A DNA stretch of 64,000 nt, taken from contig NZ_CP060140.1 of NCBI RefSeq assembly GCF_022376295.1, forward strand, positions 3,848,356-3,912,355, read 5' to 3'. A program made the translations under genes and the position numbers. Shown here in pieces: positions 17,849 to 26,697 of this stretch. Source of the stretch: Nodularia sphaerocarpa UHCC 0038. GTDB taxonomy: Bacteria > Cyanobacteriota > Cyanobacteriia > Cyanobacteriales > Nostocaceae. The notes beneath the pieces are model-generated. The model saw only the letters and a list, made by a program, of their open reading frames with translations, made no database searches and was not told the origin of the DNA. The stretch's first letter is position 1. Each line of letters begins with the position of its first letter.

Positions 17849-18224
17849 TTAGGGACTAGTACCGCCGTGAAGTCAAAAGTCAAAAGTCAGATGATGTAGG
17901 CTTTTTATTGATTTTAAATGGTCGGTTTATTTACGCCGTCCTGTATGAGGGACTGGGGAGAGGGACAGGGCAAGGGTATTTCATTCTCTAGTAGAAGTGG
18001 GGGATTAAAACTCATGTTCTGCTCGGCTCCACGGCATGAGAAAACCCTATTCTCTGCCCCTTCCCCCCTGTCTCTTCTTTGACAACTCAATATTACATTT
18101 ACTACAAAAGCTTTCTGAAAAAGCAAAATCAAAAGTTTTGCTAACAAAAGAAAACTACTGTGTCAATTTGTGCTAAATAAACATTAATTATTTCGTATCC
18201 CTAAATCTTTGTACAAGTGAATAA
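17849..18224. other. Spacer before the hen1 gene
   Basis: 376 bp with a short GTCAAAA repeat (17871-17888) and a pyrimidine/purine-rich middle. A 77-codon frame on the minus strand (17914-18147) has no recognisable features and is not taken as a gene. Confidence 0.5.
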
Positions 18225-19625
18225 ATGCTGCTGACAATCACAACGACACATTCCCCAGCAACAAAGTTAGGCTACCTGTTGCATAAACACCCAGACCGTT
18301 TTCAGTCTTTTGCCCTAAGTTTTGGAAAGGCGCACGTCTTCTACCCAGAAGCTAGTGTAGAGCGATGTACGGCGGCGTTGTTGTTGGATGTTGATCCTGT
18401 GAATTTGGTGCGGGGACGTGGTGCAAGGCTAGAACAATATGTCAGCGATCGCCCTTATGTTGCTTCTTCTTTTTTGAGTGTAGCGATCGCTCAAGTGTTT
18501 AGCACGGCTTTAGGTGGTCGCTGCCAAGACTTACCAGAATTAGCACAAACCCCCATTCCTTTGGTAGCAAAACTCTCGGTTTTACCTTGTCGCGGTGGTG
18601 AAGAGTTTCTGCGGCAATTATTTGAGCCGTTGGGCTATATTGTCAGTGCCGCAGGTCATATTTTAGATGAGAAATTCCCCGATTGGGGGCAGAGCCAATA
18701 CTTTACCATCGAACTTCAGCATACCTTACCTTTGAGTGATTTGTTAAGTCATCTCTACGTCCTAATTCCGGTGTTGGATGACGATAAGCATTACTGGGTA
18801 GGCGATGAAGAAATCGAAAAGTTACTACGTCATGGTGAAGGTTGGTTAACTACCCATCCAGCGCGAGAACAAATTACCAGGCGTTACCTGAAACGACAGC
18901 AACGCTTAACTCGTCTAGCCTTAGCTCAACTAGTAGAGTCAGATCATCCCGATCTCGATAGCGCTGAAGAAAACTATGCTAAAGAAGAGGCGGCGGTAGA
19001 AAAGCCGATTAGTCTGAATCAGCAGCGTTTGGATGCGGTGATTGCGGCTCTAAAACAAAGCAATGCCAAACGAGTGATTGATTTAGGTTGTGGTCAAGGC
19101 AATCTCGTCAAAAGACTTGTCAAAGACGGCTTTTTTGACCAAATTACAGGCGTGGATGTTTCCTACAGAGCGCTAGAAGTTGCCCAAGAACGATTAGACC
19201 GTCTGCGTCTTCCCCGCAACCAGTGGGAACGTGTCCAACTGATTCAAGGCGCAATCACTTACCAGGATAAACGCTTTAGTGGCTATGATGCGGCGACCGT
19301 AATTGAGGTGATTGAGCATCTTGATTTGCCACGACTGGGAGCATTTGAGCGGGTTTTGTTCGAGTTTGCCCAACCGAAAACGGTGCTGGTAACAACGCCC
19401 AATATTGAATACAACATCAAATTTGAGAACCTCCCGGCGGGAAAACTGCGACATCAAGACCACCGCTTTGAATGGACGCGATCGCAATTTCAAAACTGGG
19501 CAAACCAAGTAGCAGCAGGCTTTGGCTACACTGTGGAATTTCAACCGATAGGAACCGAAGATCCAGAAGTCGGTTCACCTACACAAATGGCGGTATTTAG
19601 CCATAACTCCTTTTCCCCTTGCTGA
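18225..19625 (+). CDS. hen1: 3'-terminal RNA ribose 2'-O-methyltransferase Hen1
   Basis: 466 residues. The N-terminal half is the Hen1-L domain of bacterial enzymes (LLTITTTHSPATKLGYLLHKHP). The C-terminal half is a SAM methyltransferase with VIDLGCGQGNLVKRL (about residue 284) and the metal-binding VIEVIEHLD (ExxEH) plus a downstream His in LRHQDHRFEW. It puts a 2'-O-methyl on the 3' ribose at the cleavage site during RNA repair, protecting the junction from renewed cleavage. Pnkp follows 99 bp downstream; the pair forms the known bacterial Pnkp-Hen1 complex. Confidence 0.95.
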   Translation: MLLTITTTHSPATKLGYLLHKHPDRFQSFALSFGKAHVFYPEASVERCTAALLLDVDPVNLVRGRGARLEQYVSDRPYVASSFLSVAIAQVFSTALGGRCQDLPELAQTPIPLVAKLSVLPCRGGEEFLRQLFEPLGYIVSAAGHILDEKFPDWGQSQYFTIELQHTLPLSDLLSHLYVLIPVLDDDKHYWVGDEEIEKLLRHGEGWLTTHPAREQITRRYLKRQQRLTRLALAQLVESDHPDLDSAEENYAKEEAAVEKPISLNQQRLDAVIAALKQSNAKRVIDLGCGQGNLVKRLVKDGFFDQITGVDVSYRALEVAQERLDRLRLPRNQWERVQLIQGAITYQDKRFSGYDAATVIEVIEHLDLPRLGAFERVLFEFAQPKTVLVTTPNIEYNIKFENLPAGKLRHQDHRFEWTRSQFQNWANQVAAGFGYTVEFQPIGTEDPEVGSPTQMAVFSHNSFSPC

Positions 19626-19724
19626 ATCAAAGAATGAACCTGATCCATTGAAATCTAAAACTCCTGATACTCTCCGCGTCTCTGCGTCTCTGCGTGAGAC
19701 ATAAATCTTATACCAGTTGCAATT

Positions 19725-22301
19725 ATGAAAATCACTATTCCCGAACTATCCCTAATTGTCCTCATCGGTGCTTCTGGTTCCGGTAAATCGACCTTTGCGC
19801 GTAAACACTTTCAACCTTTTGAGGTGCTGTCTTCCGACTTTTGTCGGGGTTTGGTGTCAAATGAGGAAAATAACCAATCTGCAACTAAAGATGCCTTTGA
19901 GGTGCTGCGCTTCATTGCTGACAAGCGGCTGGCCGCAGGTAAGCTCACAGTCATTGATGCTACCAACGTGCAGATGGAAGACCGCAAACCCTTACTGCAA
20001 ATGGCACGACAGTATCATTGCTTTGCGATCGCCATCGTCCTCGACCTACCAGAAGAATTATGCCACGAACGTAATCAACAAAGAAGCGATCGCCAATTTG
20101 GTTCCCATGTAGTGCGTCGTCATACCCAAATGTTACGGCGTTCTCTGCGCGGTTTAGAAAAGGAAGGCTTTCGTCATGTCTACACTCTTAAATCTTTAGA
20201 AGTCATTGAATCCATTGAAATCGAACGCCAGCCCCTTTGGAACAACCTCAAACACGAACATGGCCCCTTTGATATCATTGGGGATATTCACGGCTGTTGT
20301 GATGAACTCGAAATATTACTTCAACAGTTAGGCTATCAAAAAACGTCAGAATTATCTCCTGGACTTTGGGACTACCCAATTTACTCCCATCCCGAAGGAC
20401 GCAAAGCTGTATTTCTCGGTGATTTGGTAGACAGGGGAACGCGCATTTTAGATACAGTTAAACTAGTGAGAAACATGGTTCATGCAGGTACGGCTCTCTG
20501 CGTTCCTGGTAATCATGAAAACAAACTCTTGCGGAAACTACGTGGTAAAAATGTCCGGGTTAATCATGGGTTAGAGCAAACCTTGACTGAAATTGAGGCT
20601 TTACCCGATGAGGTGCGCGAACCTTTCACGACAGAACTGCAAAAATTTCTCGATTCCTTAATCAGTCACTACCTCTTAGACAATGGGCGGTTAGTGGTGG
20701 CTCACGCAGGGATGAAACAGGAAATGCAAGGACGGGGATCTGGTGCTGTGCGCGAGTTTGCTCTTTACGGCGAAAGCACTGGCGAAATTGATGAATTTGG
20801 CTTACCCGTCCGCTACAACTGGGCAGGAGAGTATCGGGGTGAAGCGATGGTAGTCTACGGACATACCCCTGTGCCAGAAGCAGAATGGCTGAATAACACT
20901 ATTGATATCGATACAGGCTGTGTCTTTGGCGGCAAACTCACTGCCCTCCGTTATCCAGAAAAGGAACTGGTAAGCATTCCGGCTGCCTGCGTCTACTGTG
21001 AACCGATGAAACCGTTGGAACAGAACACTGCAACACGCACATCTCAACAGGAATTGGATGATGTCTTGTATATTGAAGACGTTTTGGGTAAGCGGATCAT
21101 TAACACCCGACTGAAGTCTAATATTACCATTCGGGAAGAAAATGCGATGGCCGCTTTGGAAGTGATGAGCCGTTTTGCCACCAATCCCAAATGGCTGATT
21201 TATTTACCCCCCACTATGTCCCCCGTAGAAACATCCCAATTACCGGGATTTTTGGAACATCCAGCCCAAGCCTTTACTTACTACCAAAATGCGGAAATCA
21301 CACAAGTAGTATGTGAAGAAAAACACATGGGTTCGCGGGCGATTGTAATTATTTGCCGAGATGTAGCAGCAGCCGAGAAACGATTTGGTGTCGTAAATGA
21401 AGGTATCGGCATCTGCTATACACGCACGGGACGGAGGTTTTTCGATGATCCAGCATTAGAAACAGAACTTTTGGCGCGCGTAAATCTTGCCCTCTCCCAG
21501 AGCGGGTTTTGGTCAGAATTTCAAACCGACTGGGTATGTCTAGACTGTGAATTGATGCCGTGGTCAGCCAAAGCACAGGGGCTGCTCCGACAACAGTATG
21601 CACCTGTAGGAGTAGCATCACGCGTTGCTCTTAATGATACTGTTACCTATTTACAACAAGCAAGCGATCGCGGCGTAGACATCAGTACCCAACTTAATCA
21701 TTACCAACAACGTGCAGAGATGGCAAATCAGTACGTCAGTGCCTACCGCCAATACTGCTGGTCTGTCACTGATATTTCTGGATTAAGGTTAGCTCCTTTC
21801 CACATCCTCGCAACAGAAGGAGCCGTCCATATTGATAAAGACCATCGCTGGCATATAGAGGAAATTGCCAAAATCTGCCAAAAAGACCCCTCCTTGCTCC
21901 TAGCTACTGCCTATAAAGTCATAGATTTGACTGACCCCAGCAGTCAAGCCGAGGGGATTTATTGGTGGGAAAAACTGACCAAAGTCGGAGGTGAAGGAAT
22001 GGTTGTCAAGCCTATGGACTTTATCGTTCGAGGTAGTCGCGGTATTGTCCAACCTGCGGTGAAATGTCGCGGACAAGAATATTTGCGGATTATCTATGGC
22101 CCTGAATATTCAACCCCAGAGAATCTGCAACGTCTGCGCCAACGTGGCTTATCTCACAAGCGTTCTCTGGCTATGCGCGAGTTTGCTTTGGGTGTTGAAG
22201 CATTGGAGCGATTCGTCGCCCTCACCCCTCTGCGCCGCGTGCATGAATGTGTTTTCGGTATTCTGGCCTTGGAAAGCGAACCCGTCGATCCACGACTTTA
22301 A
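19725..22301 (+). CDS. pnkp: Polynucleotide kinase-phosphatase with ligase-like domain (bacterial RNA repair)
   Basis: 858 residues in the expected three-module order. The 5'-kinase has P-loop GASGSGKS at residues 15-22. A calcineurin-like 2',3'-phosphatase begins near residue 183 with DIIGDIHGCCDEL, then GDLVDRG, GNHENK and YGHTP. The C-terminal adenylyltransferase (ligase) domain has nucleotide-binding Lys about residue 533 in CEEKHMGS. It heals and, together with Hen1, seals broken RNAs such as toxin-cleaved tRNAs. Between hen1 and this gene is only a GCGTCTCTGCGTCTCTGCG repeat, so the two are likely one operon. Confidence 0.96.
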   Translation: MKITIPELSLIVLIGASGSGKSTFARKHFQPFEVLSSDFCRGLVSNEENNQSATKDAFEVLRFIADKRLAAGKLTVIDATNVQMEDRKPLLQMARQYHCFAIAIVLDLPEELCHERNQQRSDRQFGSHVVRRHTQMLRRSLRGLEKEGFRHVYTLKSLEVIESIEIERQPLWNNLKHEHGPFDIIGDIHGCCDELEILLQQLGYQKTSELSPGLWDYPIYSHPEGRKAVFLGDLVDRGTRILDTVKLVRNMVHAGTALCVPGNHENKLLRKLRGKNVRVNHGLEQTLTEIEALPDEVREPFTTELQKFLDSLISHYLLDNGRLVVAHAGMKQEMQGRGSGAVREFALYGESTGEIDEFGLPVRYNWAGEYRGEAMVVYGHTPVPEAEWLNNTIDIDTGCVFGGKLTALRYPEKELVSIPAACVYCEPMKPLEQNTATRTSQQELDDVLYIEDVLGKRIINTRLKSNITIREENAMAALEVMSRFATNPKWLIYLPPTMSPVETSQLPGFLEHPAQAFTYYQNAEITQVVCEEKHMGSRAIVIICRDVAAAEKRFGVVNEGIGICYTRTGRRFFDDPALETELLARVNLALSQSGFWSEFQTDWVCLDCELMPWSAKAQGLLRQQYAPVGVASRVALNDTVTYLQQASDRGVDISTQLNHYQQRAEMANQYVSAYRQYCWSVTDISGLRLAPFHILATEGAVHIDKDHRWHIEEIAKICQKDPSLLLATAYKVIDLTDPSSQAEGIYWWEKLTKVGGEGMVVKPMDFIVRGSRGIVQPAVKCRGQEYLRIIYGPEYSTPENLQRLRQRGLSHKRSLAMREFALGVEALERFVALTPLRRVHECVFGILALESEPVDPRL

Positions 22302-22404
22302 TAGACCGAATACTGCTCTTGACATACTCCCCATTGCCCCTCATATCATATCCGCCTAATTAGTTATCATTCTGTGCATCTGTACAAAAACTGCAAAATC
22401 CTCT

Positions 22405-22454
22405 TTCCCCCACTCCCCACTCCCCACTCCCTACTCCCTACTCCCTACTCCCCT
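22405..22454 (-). repeat. Heptad tandem repeat overlapping a gene 3' end
   Basis: CCCCACT/CCCTACT heptads (GGGAGTA/GGGAGTG on the minus strand). The repeat enters the last codons of the minus-strand membrane protein gene that ends at 22438 and provides its stop codon. Confidence 0.85.
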
Positions 22455-23754
22455 CTTCCAACCGTCTTTGCCATTCGGCATCAATTTGTGCAGAACGCTC
22501 AATTTCTTGATCGATTAAGTCGGTTTCGCTGGAATATACTAAATCTTCACTGCCGATAACTTTTTCTGTGGCAAACTGCTGTGCGTAGTCAATTTTTCGC
22601 AGTAAAGCGTCATCTGGATTTGTTAATAGTCTAGATCGGGACAGGCGATCGCGGTTGCGTGCCGCAATCTTTTTATTGCGCCATTGAATCCAAAAATAAC
22701 GGACTAACGGTACACCCAAGAAACCTGCGCCGTAACCCAACAACAGCCAATAAATCCCCTCCACAAAAGCGACTAATCCCCCTAATTGGGCAGCTGCTGT
22801 ACCATCCGCTATCAAACCTCCTAATATTAAAGCCGCCACAAAGTTGAGTACACCCAAACCAGCCGACAGCATAATCTGTCCTGAACCCGCCGCACTAAAA
22901 CGCCAAGGATATTCTTCCAGGTGCGTTGAAACTGACTGAAGACGCGACTTAGTTGCTTTGACTTGCAACTCTGGGAAATAATAGACAATCTGTCCTTCAG
23001 GACTTACCTCCGGTTGCCCATTAAATCGAATCAGCACCGGCAGCATATAATCTTCGTAGTCTTGTGTATAACTTTCCCCAAGATTATCCAAGTACGGAGC
23101 AATTTGTTCTGCTACCACTGCACCCTCATTATTCCGAATCACAGCCCCAATTTCTTGCCATCGGCGTTCTTCTAAATTGGCATTAGGATTACCATCACCA
23201 AACAAAAACGAAAATACAGCCTCAAAGAAATTCAACTCGTTTTTTTGGCTGGTTTGTTGGTGTCTTTGGTACTGTCGCTCTTGCTGGCGATCGCGATAGT
23301 TAGGGCTAAAGTACCAAAATAAATCCGGGAAAGGGAAAAAGAATAACCCCCCACCCCTAGAACTGCTACCCCTACTGTCGCCGTCGCGATCTGAGTTGGA
23401 GGCAGTAACAATGATAAAAATGGTAATAGTTATTAGGACAATAGAAACAATTAAGAAAATAGCAAAAGAAATCCGAATCAGGTAAAAAAGGACTTCCCAG
23501 ACCTTTTTCCACCATTCCCGCAACCGCATCTGAAAGTATTTATTACGTAAAACTTCGCGAAAATTTAGCGGAAACTGGTAAACAATATCACCCGTTTCCG
23601 CTACTTGTAAATGTCCGCCAGCATCAGAAGCTAGAGCTAATAACCCTTGACCAGCCTCGGCGACATTCAAGCCAGCCTGACTTGACACATCACCAACGGT
23701 AACTCGGTAGCCCAGTTTTTCTACAGCTTGCATGATGGTGGGATTGGGAGTCAC
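22438..23754 (-). CDS. Multi-helix membrane protein of unknown function
   Basis: 438 residues. The N-terminal about 55 residues form a compact domain (MQAVEKLGYRVTVGDVSSQAG...) that looks like a winged or HTH-like module. Then comes one strong membrane helix (about 85-115), a Gly/Ser/Phe-rich loop, a charged soluble region (about 160-270), and a hairpin of two helices (about 290-345) before a basic, Arg-rich tail. The last residues GSRE and the stop are encoded by a heptad repeat. No known family is recognised. Confidence 0.7.
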   Translation of the reverse strand: MTPNPTIMQAVEKLGYRVTVGDVSSQAGLNVAEAGQGLLALASDAGGHLQVAETGDIVYQFPLNFREVLRNKYFQMRLREWWKKVWEVLFYLIRISFAIFLIVSIVLITITIFIIVTASNSDRDGDSRGSSSRGGGLFFFPFPDLFWYFSPNYRDRQQERQYQRHQQTSQKNELNFFEAVFSFLFGDGNPNANLEERRWQEIGAVIRNNEGAVVAEQIAPYLDNLGESYTQDYEDYMLPVLIRFNGQPEVSPEGQIVYYFPELQVKATKSRLQSVSTHLEEYPWRFSAAGSGQIMLSAGLGVLNFVAALILGGLIADGTAAAQLGGLVAFVEGIYWLLLGYGAGFLGVPLVRYFWIQWRNKKIAARNRDRLSRSRLLTNPDDALLRKIDYAQQFATEKVIGSEDLVYSSETDLIDQEIERSAQIDAEWQRRLEEGSRE

Positions 23755-23817
23755 TACTCTTCCCTCCTGTTAAAATTTAGTTTAATCTTTCTTAAGTATA
23801 AAGTTTTATTTTAGCTG

Positions 23818-23967
23818 GGGAGTGGGGGAAAAGAAAGTCAAAAGTCAAAAGTCAAAAGTCAAAAAAGTATACTCTTCCCAATGACTAATGACAAATGACT
23901 AATGACCAATGACCAATGACCAATGACCAATGACTAATGACCAATGACCAATGACCAATGACTAATG
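23818..23967 (+). repeat. Tandem repeats (GTCAAAA, then TGACCAA/TGACTAA heptads)
   Basis: GTCAAAA repeats at 23836-23862 are followed by about a dozen TGACCAA/TGACTAA units at 23879-23967. They fill most of the spacer between the membrane protein gene and the next gene. Confidence 0.85.
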
Positions 23968-24047
23968 ACTGTAGCTTTAGTGCCACTTCCTTCATGTTAT
24001 AATTATTGGGCTTGGCTTGGTTAATCAGCAATTTTTCTATTCTAAAT

Positions 24048-24527
24048 ATGGTTCAGTATACTCTCGCTCAAAGCCCAGAACTTCTGCTCACAGTTTCTGG
24101 AAAAGATTCAGCCAAAGCCCGTGAGAAAGCTATGGATCAGCTGATGGAATTGATGGATGCTGGTAAGCTGACCACGGAATTGGAAGAGGGATTTGGCCCT
24201 CAACAATTAATAGAGGTAAAGGAACCGACTAACGATTCTGCTAGTGGCGACGACAGCATTACACAAGCTGTCCAGATTTTGAATAATCTGGCTACACTCA
24301 AGCTGAAGGTGCAGGAATCACGGGCTGATGCACTAGAAATTCGTCAGGCTGTTGATGTTCTATTTTCAGATAATTCAGTAACTGAAGAAGAAATTGCTCG
24401 TCTTAAGGAAGGTTTTAAAGTCCTGAAAAATTTCGCTCAGGCTAATTTGCGTTACCAGGAAGCACGAGCTAAAGCCGAACACGCACGGGAAGTTTTGGAT
24501 CAAGCTTTGAAATCTCCTGACCAATAA
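24048..24527 (+). CDS. Conserved alpha-helical cyanobacterial protein of unknown function
   Basis: The ATG at 24048 (MVQYTLAQSPELLLTVSGKDS) is preferred over a TTG 14 codons earlier. 159 residues, acidic, almost entirely predicted helix, with coiled-coil stretches at about 70-95 and 120-155 (ARAKAEHAREVLDQAL). The N-terminal part has a repeated 'AREKAMDQLMELMDAGKL' amphipathic pattern. No signal peptide or membrane helix. Function unknown; it stands between a repeat array and tRNA genes. Confidence 0.65.
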   Translation: MVQYTLAQSPELLLTVSGKDSAKAREKAMDQLMELMDAGKLTTELEEGFGPQQLIEVKEPTNDSASGDDSITQAVQILNNLATLKLKVQESRADALEIRQAVDVLFSDNSVTEEEIARLKEGFKVLKNFAQANLRYQEARAKAEHAREVLDQALKSPDQ

Positions 24528-24579
24528 TTACCGATGTTGCACCCAGTTATTCAACTGTGAGGTTGATTACAAAATTATC

Positions 24580-24652
24580 AACCACAGATGAACAAAGATG
24601 AACACAGATGAATACAGATGAATACAGATGAATACAGATGAATACAAATAAA
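24580..24652 (+). repeat. AGATGAATAC/AGATGAACAC short direct repeats
   Basis: Decamer direct repeats built on ACAGATGAAT. Related sequences occur at 47641-47723 and 61925-61980, there joined to 'GGCTTGCCGTAGGCTACACAG'. There are no unique spacers between units, so this is not a CRISPR array. Confidence 0.7.
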
Positions 24653-24725
24653 TCTGTACTTCGTCTCAATCAAAACTGCTGTAAACACAAAAAAGAAGGA
24701 GCAGATTACTCTACTCCTTAATATG

Positions 24726-24797
24726 CTGGGGCGCTAGGATTCGAACCTAGGGATGGCGGGACCAAAACCCGCTGCCGTACCACTTGGCTACGCCCCA
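24726..24797 (-). tRNA. tRNA-Gln (anticodon UUG)
   Basis: A full cloverleaf on the minus strand. The acceptor stem TGGGGCG pairs with CGCCCCA with discriminator G, the anticodon stem GCGGG/CCCGC encloses the loop TTTTGGT (anticodon TTG), and the T-arm contains GGTTCGAATCC. The CCA end is not encoded. 72 nt. Confidence 0.96.
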
Positions 24798-24875
24798 TCG
24801 ACTTACTCAAGCTAATATAGCATCTTATCCCGGTGTTATGTCAAGTACCTAGACCATAAATTTAGGAAAAATAAT

Positions 24876-25136
24876 TTAAATGCTGATTTGCACCTGCTGT
24901 TTGTGGCTGGAAACTCGCTCTAGGTAAACTTCTCTGTATACCGACAATAAAAAAGGGGGAAGAAAAAAATCTTCCCCCTTTCCATAATTTTTGTTGTCCT
25001 TCGGTTTGTTAGCTTGTTTTAGCTTGTTGCGTAACATTTGTCTTTGTTTTTTGAGTTGGCGCTTTCTGGCTGCACCGCCTCTGCCTTTATCGTTTCTCCC
25101 TTCTCTACGGGGAGATTCCCATCTTTTAAGTTGCAT
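24876..25136 (-). CDS. Possible small basic protein, uncertain 3' end
   Basis: The frame from the ATG at 25136 encodes MQLKRWESPRREGRNDKG and continues Arg/Lys/Gln-rich (AARKRQLKKQRQMLRNKLK) for about 50 residues; such composition suits a nucleic-acid-binding peptide. The last third is odd. A perfect 12-bp hairpin followed by a T-run on this strand (24953-24982) lies inside the frame, which would terminate the message before the stop. Either the frame is not real in its last part, or the hairpin is not a terminator. No family recognised. Confidence 0.4.
   Translation of the reverse strand: MQLKRWESPRREGRNDKGRGGAARKRQLKKQRQMLRNKLKQANKPKDNKNYGKGEDFFLPPFLLSVYREVYLERVSSHKQQVQISI
24953..24982 (-). 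terminator. Strong hairpin with U-run, candidate rho-independent terminator
   Basis: AAAGGGGGAAGA pairs perfectly with TCTTCCCCCTTT around a 6-nt A loop. On the minus strand it is followed by TTTTTTATTG, as expected for an intrinsic terminator; on the plus strand the following T-run is weaker. Confidence 0.6.
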
Positions 25137-25202
25137 GGTTTTTTTGTTAAGGTTTACCAGGTATATGTCGAATTTAACATATACATTCAAGACTGTTTAA
25201 AG

Positions 25203-25286
25203 TGGGCAGGAGGAGAATCGAACTCCTATGACCGCAAGGCCGCCACATTTTGAGTGTGGTGCGTCTACCAATTTCGCCACCCGCCC
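25203..25286 (-). tRNA. tRNA-Leu (anticodon CAA)
   Basis: A class II tRNA with a long variable arm. The acceptor GGGCGGG pairs with CCTGCCC (one G-U) with discriminator A, the anticodon stem CCACA/TGTGG holds loop CTCAAAA (anticodon CAA), and the T-loop is GTTCGATTC. CCA is not encoded. 84 nt. Confidence 0.96.
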
Positions 25287-25589
25287 TTGGGTGTGACTTT
25301 AATAGTATAGCCTATTTAGTGAATTTGCAACAAGTAAATAAAATTTTTTTTTGATCTATCTGATTTTATCGGTGAAATGTGGGAAATGGGGTGTGTTTAG
25401 CTCTGGGAAGATGCCAAGGCTAAGGAATGTAGAACCTCACCCCCAGCCCCTCTCCTTAGTAAGGAGAGGGGAGATTTTGAGGCAACTTCTGAGGCGGGGT
25501 GAGGTCAAAAACCACATTTGGATGTTATTTAATAATTATTGCGGTGGGTTGGGTGTTCCGCCGTAATGCAGGGGAGTGGAGGAGGAAAG
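25287..25589. repeat. Spacer with dispersed G/C-rich palindromic repeat
   Basis: 303 bp between tRNA-Leu and the M48 peptidase gene. At 25436-25510 it has the CCTCACCCCCAGCCCCTCT...AGGAGAGGGGAG repeat also seen at 34150-34260. No gene is supported. Confidence 0.55.
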
Positions 25590-26465
25590 CTACCAATTGC
25601 GCCACCTACCTGTGGATGCAATTTCATTTGTAGACTTCAGCCCATTACCTTGCAATAAAGATTGATATTCTGTGCTGCTGGACCAACGGTCAATTTCTCT
25701 AGCGCGTAGGACTGGGACTGGATGACTTAATTGGGCTGTGCGAGCTTCTTTGACCATTTCACCGAGTTCGGTTTTACTTATATCATCGTAAGCACGAGCT
25801 TGGTCAACAAAGGCATCTAAGTTCAGTTGTGGGGCTAGAGTAGGTGAACCACCGGCTAACTTCATTAATACCGACATCACCACTTTGGGGTCTTGGGTTG
25901 CTAGCAATGCGGCGCGATCGCAGGTAAACTCAGCACAGCGTACCCATTCTAATAATTGTGACTGTATGGCTTGAGCCAGAAATGTACCAACGTTGGGTAC
26001 AATGGAGGCTGCTAACACCAATATATTTACAGGTGTTAAATAAACGCTGTGGTCACATTTAAGATGCCCTAACTCATGGGCAATTACAGCCTGTATTTCC
26101 TGTGGTGTGAGCATATCAACCAAGGAAGTGTGCATGACAATAAAAGGTTGCTTACCCCGCATAGCAAAGGTATAGGCATTAGGAGCCGGATGTTGGCGGA
26201 TATATAACTGGGGAGGCTCTATATCCAGTATTTTGCAGGCTTCTAACAATAATTTGTATAAATCTGGCAATTGTTTTTCACCAACTAGCACACTGGCGGC
26301 GATATTTTCTACATAAAAAACCTGTTCTGCCATTGGACCGAGCCAATTTCGCACCATCATATCCAGACCTGGTATCTGCTTGAGAGATGTGGTGGCTTGT
26401 AGGTCTAATGGATGACGAAATGAGTCAGCTTTTAAACCGATGAGCGGAGTTTTAAACAAGGACAT
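25590..26465 (-). CDS. M48 family metallopeptidase (HtpX/Ste24-like)
   Basis: 291 residues. The zinc motif HELGH starts at H130 in AVIAHELGHLKCDH, and the third ligand Glu is in the downstream CAEFTCDRAALL. A short hydrophobic pair of segments (about 140-175) sits between them, as in HtpX-type enzymes that act at the cytoplasmic membrane. The N-terminus lacks the two membrane helices of E. coli HtpX, matching the cyanobacterial soluble or monotopic form. Probable role: membrane protein quality control. Both motifs are intact. Confidence 0.92.
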   Translation of the reverse strand: MSLFKTPLIGLKADSFRHPLDLQATTSLKQIPGLDMMVRNWLGPMAEQVFYVENIAASVLVGEKQLPDLYKLLLEACKILDIEPPQLYIRQHPAPNAYTFAMRGKQPFIVMHTSLVDMLTPQEIQAVIAHELGHLKCDHSVYLTPVNILVLAASIVPNVGTFLAQAIQSQLLEWVRCAEFTCDRAALLATQDPKVVMSVLMKLAGGSPTLAPQLNLDAFVDQARAYDDISKTELGEMVKEARTAQLSHPVPVLRAREIDRWSSSTEYQSLLQGNGLKSTNEIASTGRWRNW

Positions 26466-26630
26466 GATATAGCAAGCTGGAAAAACAAAATATCAACAGC
26501 CTCCCATATCTAGTATAACCAGTGCTGAGTCATGAGGAGAGACGCGATTTATTGGGTCTGTATAAGAGAGTGCTGAGTGCTGGAGCGCGGATCTGGGCGT
26601 GAGCCTGTGCTGACTAGAAAATGTAGCCCC

Positions 26631-26694
26631 CACTCCCAACTCCCCACTCCCAACTCCCCACTCCCAACTCCCCACTCCCCACTCCCCACTCCCC
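26631..26694 (-). repeat. Heptad tandem repeat (CCCCACT/CCCAACT)
   Basis: About nine heptads lying immediately downstream of the murA stop codon. Same family as the repeats at 16416 and 22405. Confidence 0.85.
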
Positions 26695-26697
26695 TAT

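Noticed and set aside
17914..18147. A 77-codon minus-strand frame in the spacer before hen1
   Set aside because: Its content is driven by a purine/pyrimidine-biased stretch; there is no recognisable domain and no ribosome-binding site.
23879..23967. Possible CRISPR array or iterons of an origin
   Set aside because: The 7-bp units are uninterrupted and occur in several spacers of the window, so they are STRR sequences. No replication gene is nearby.
24580..24652. Possible CRISPR array
   Set aside because: The repeats are 10 bp and directly adjacent, with no unique spacers; this is a tandem repeat.
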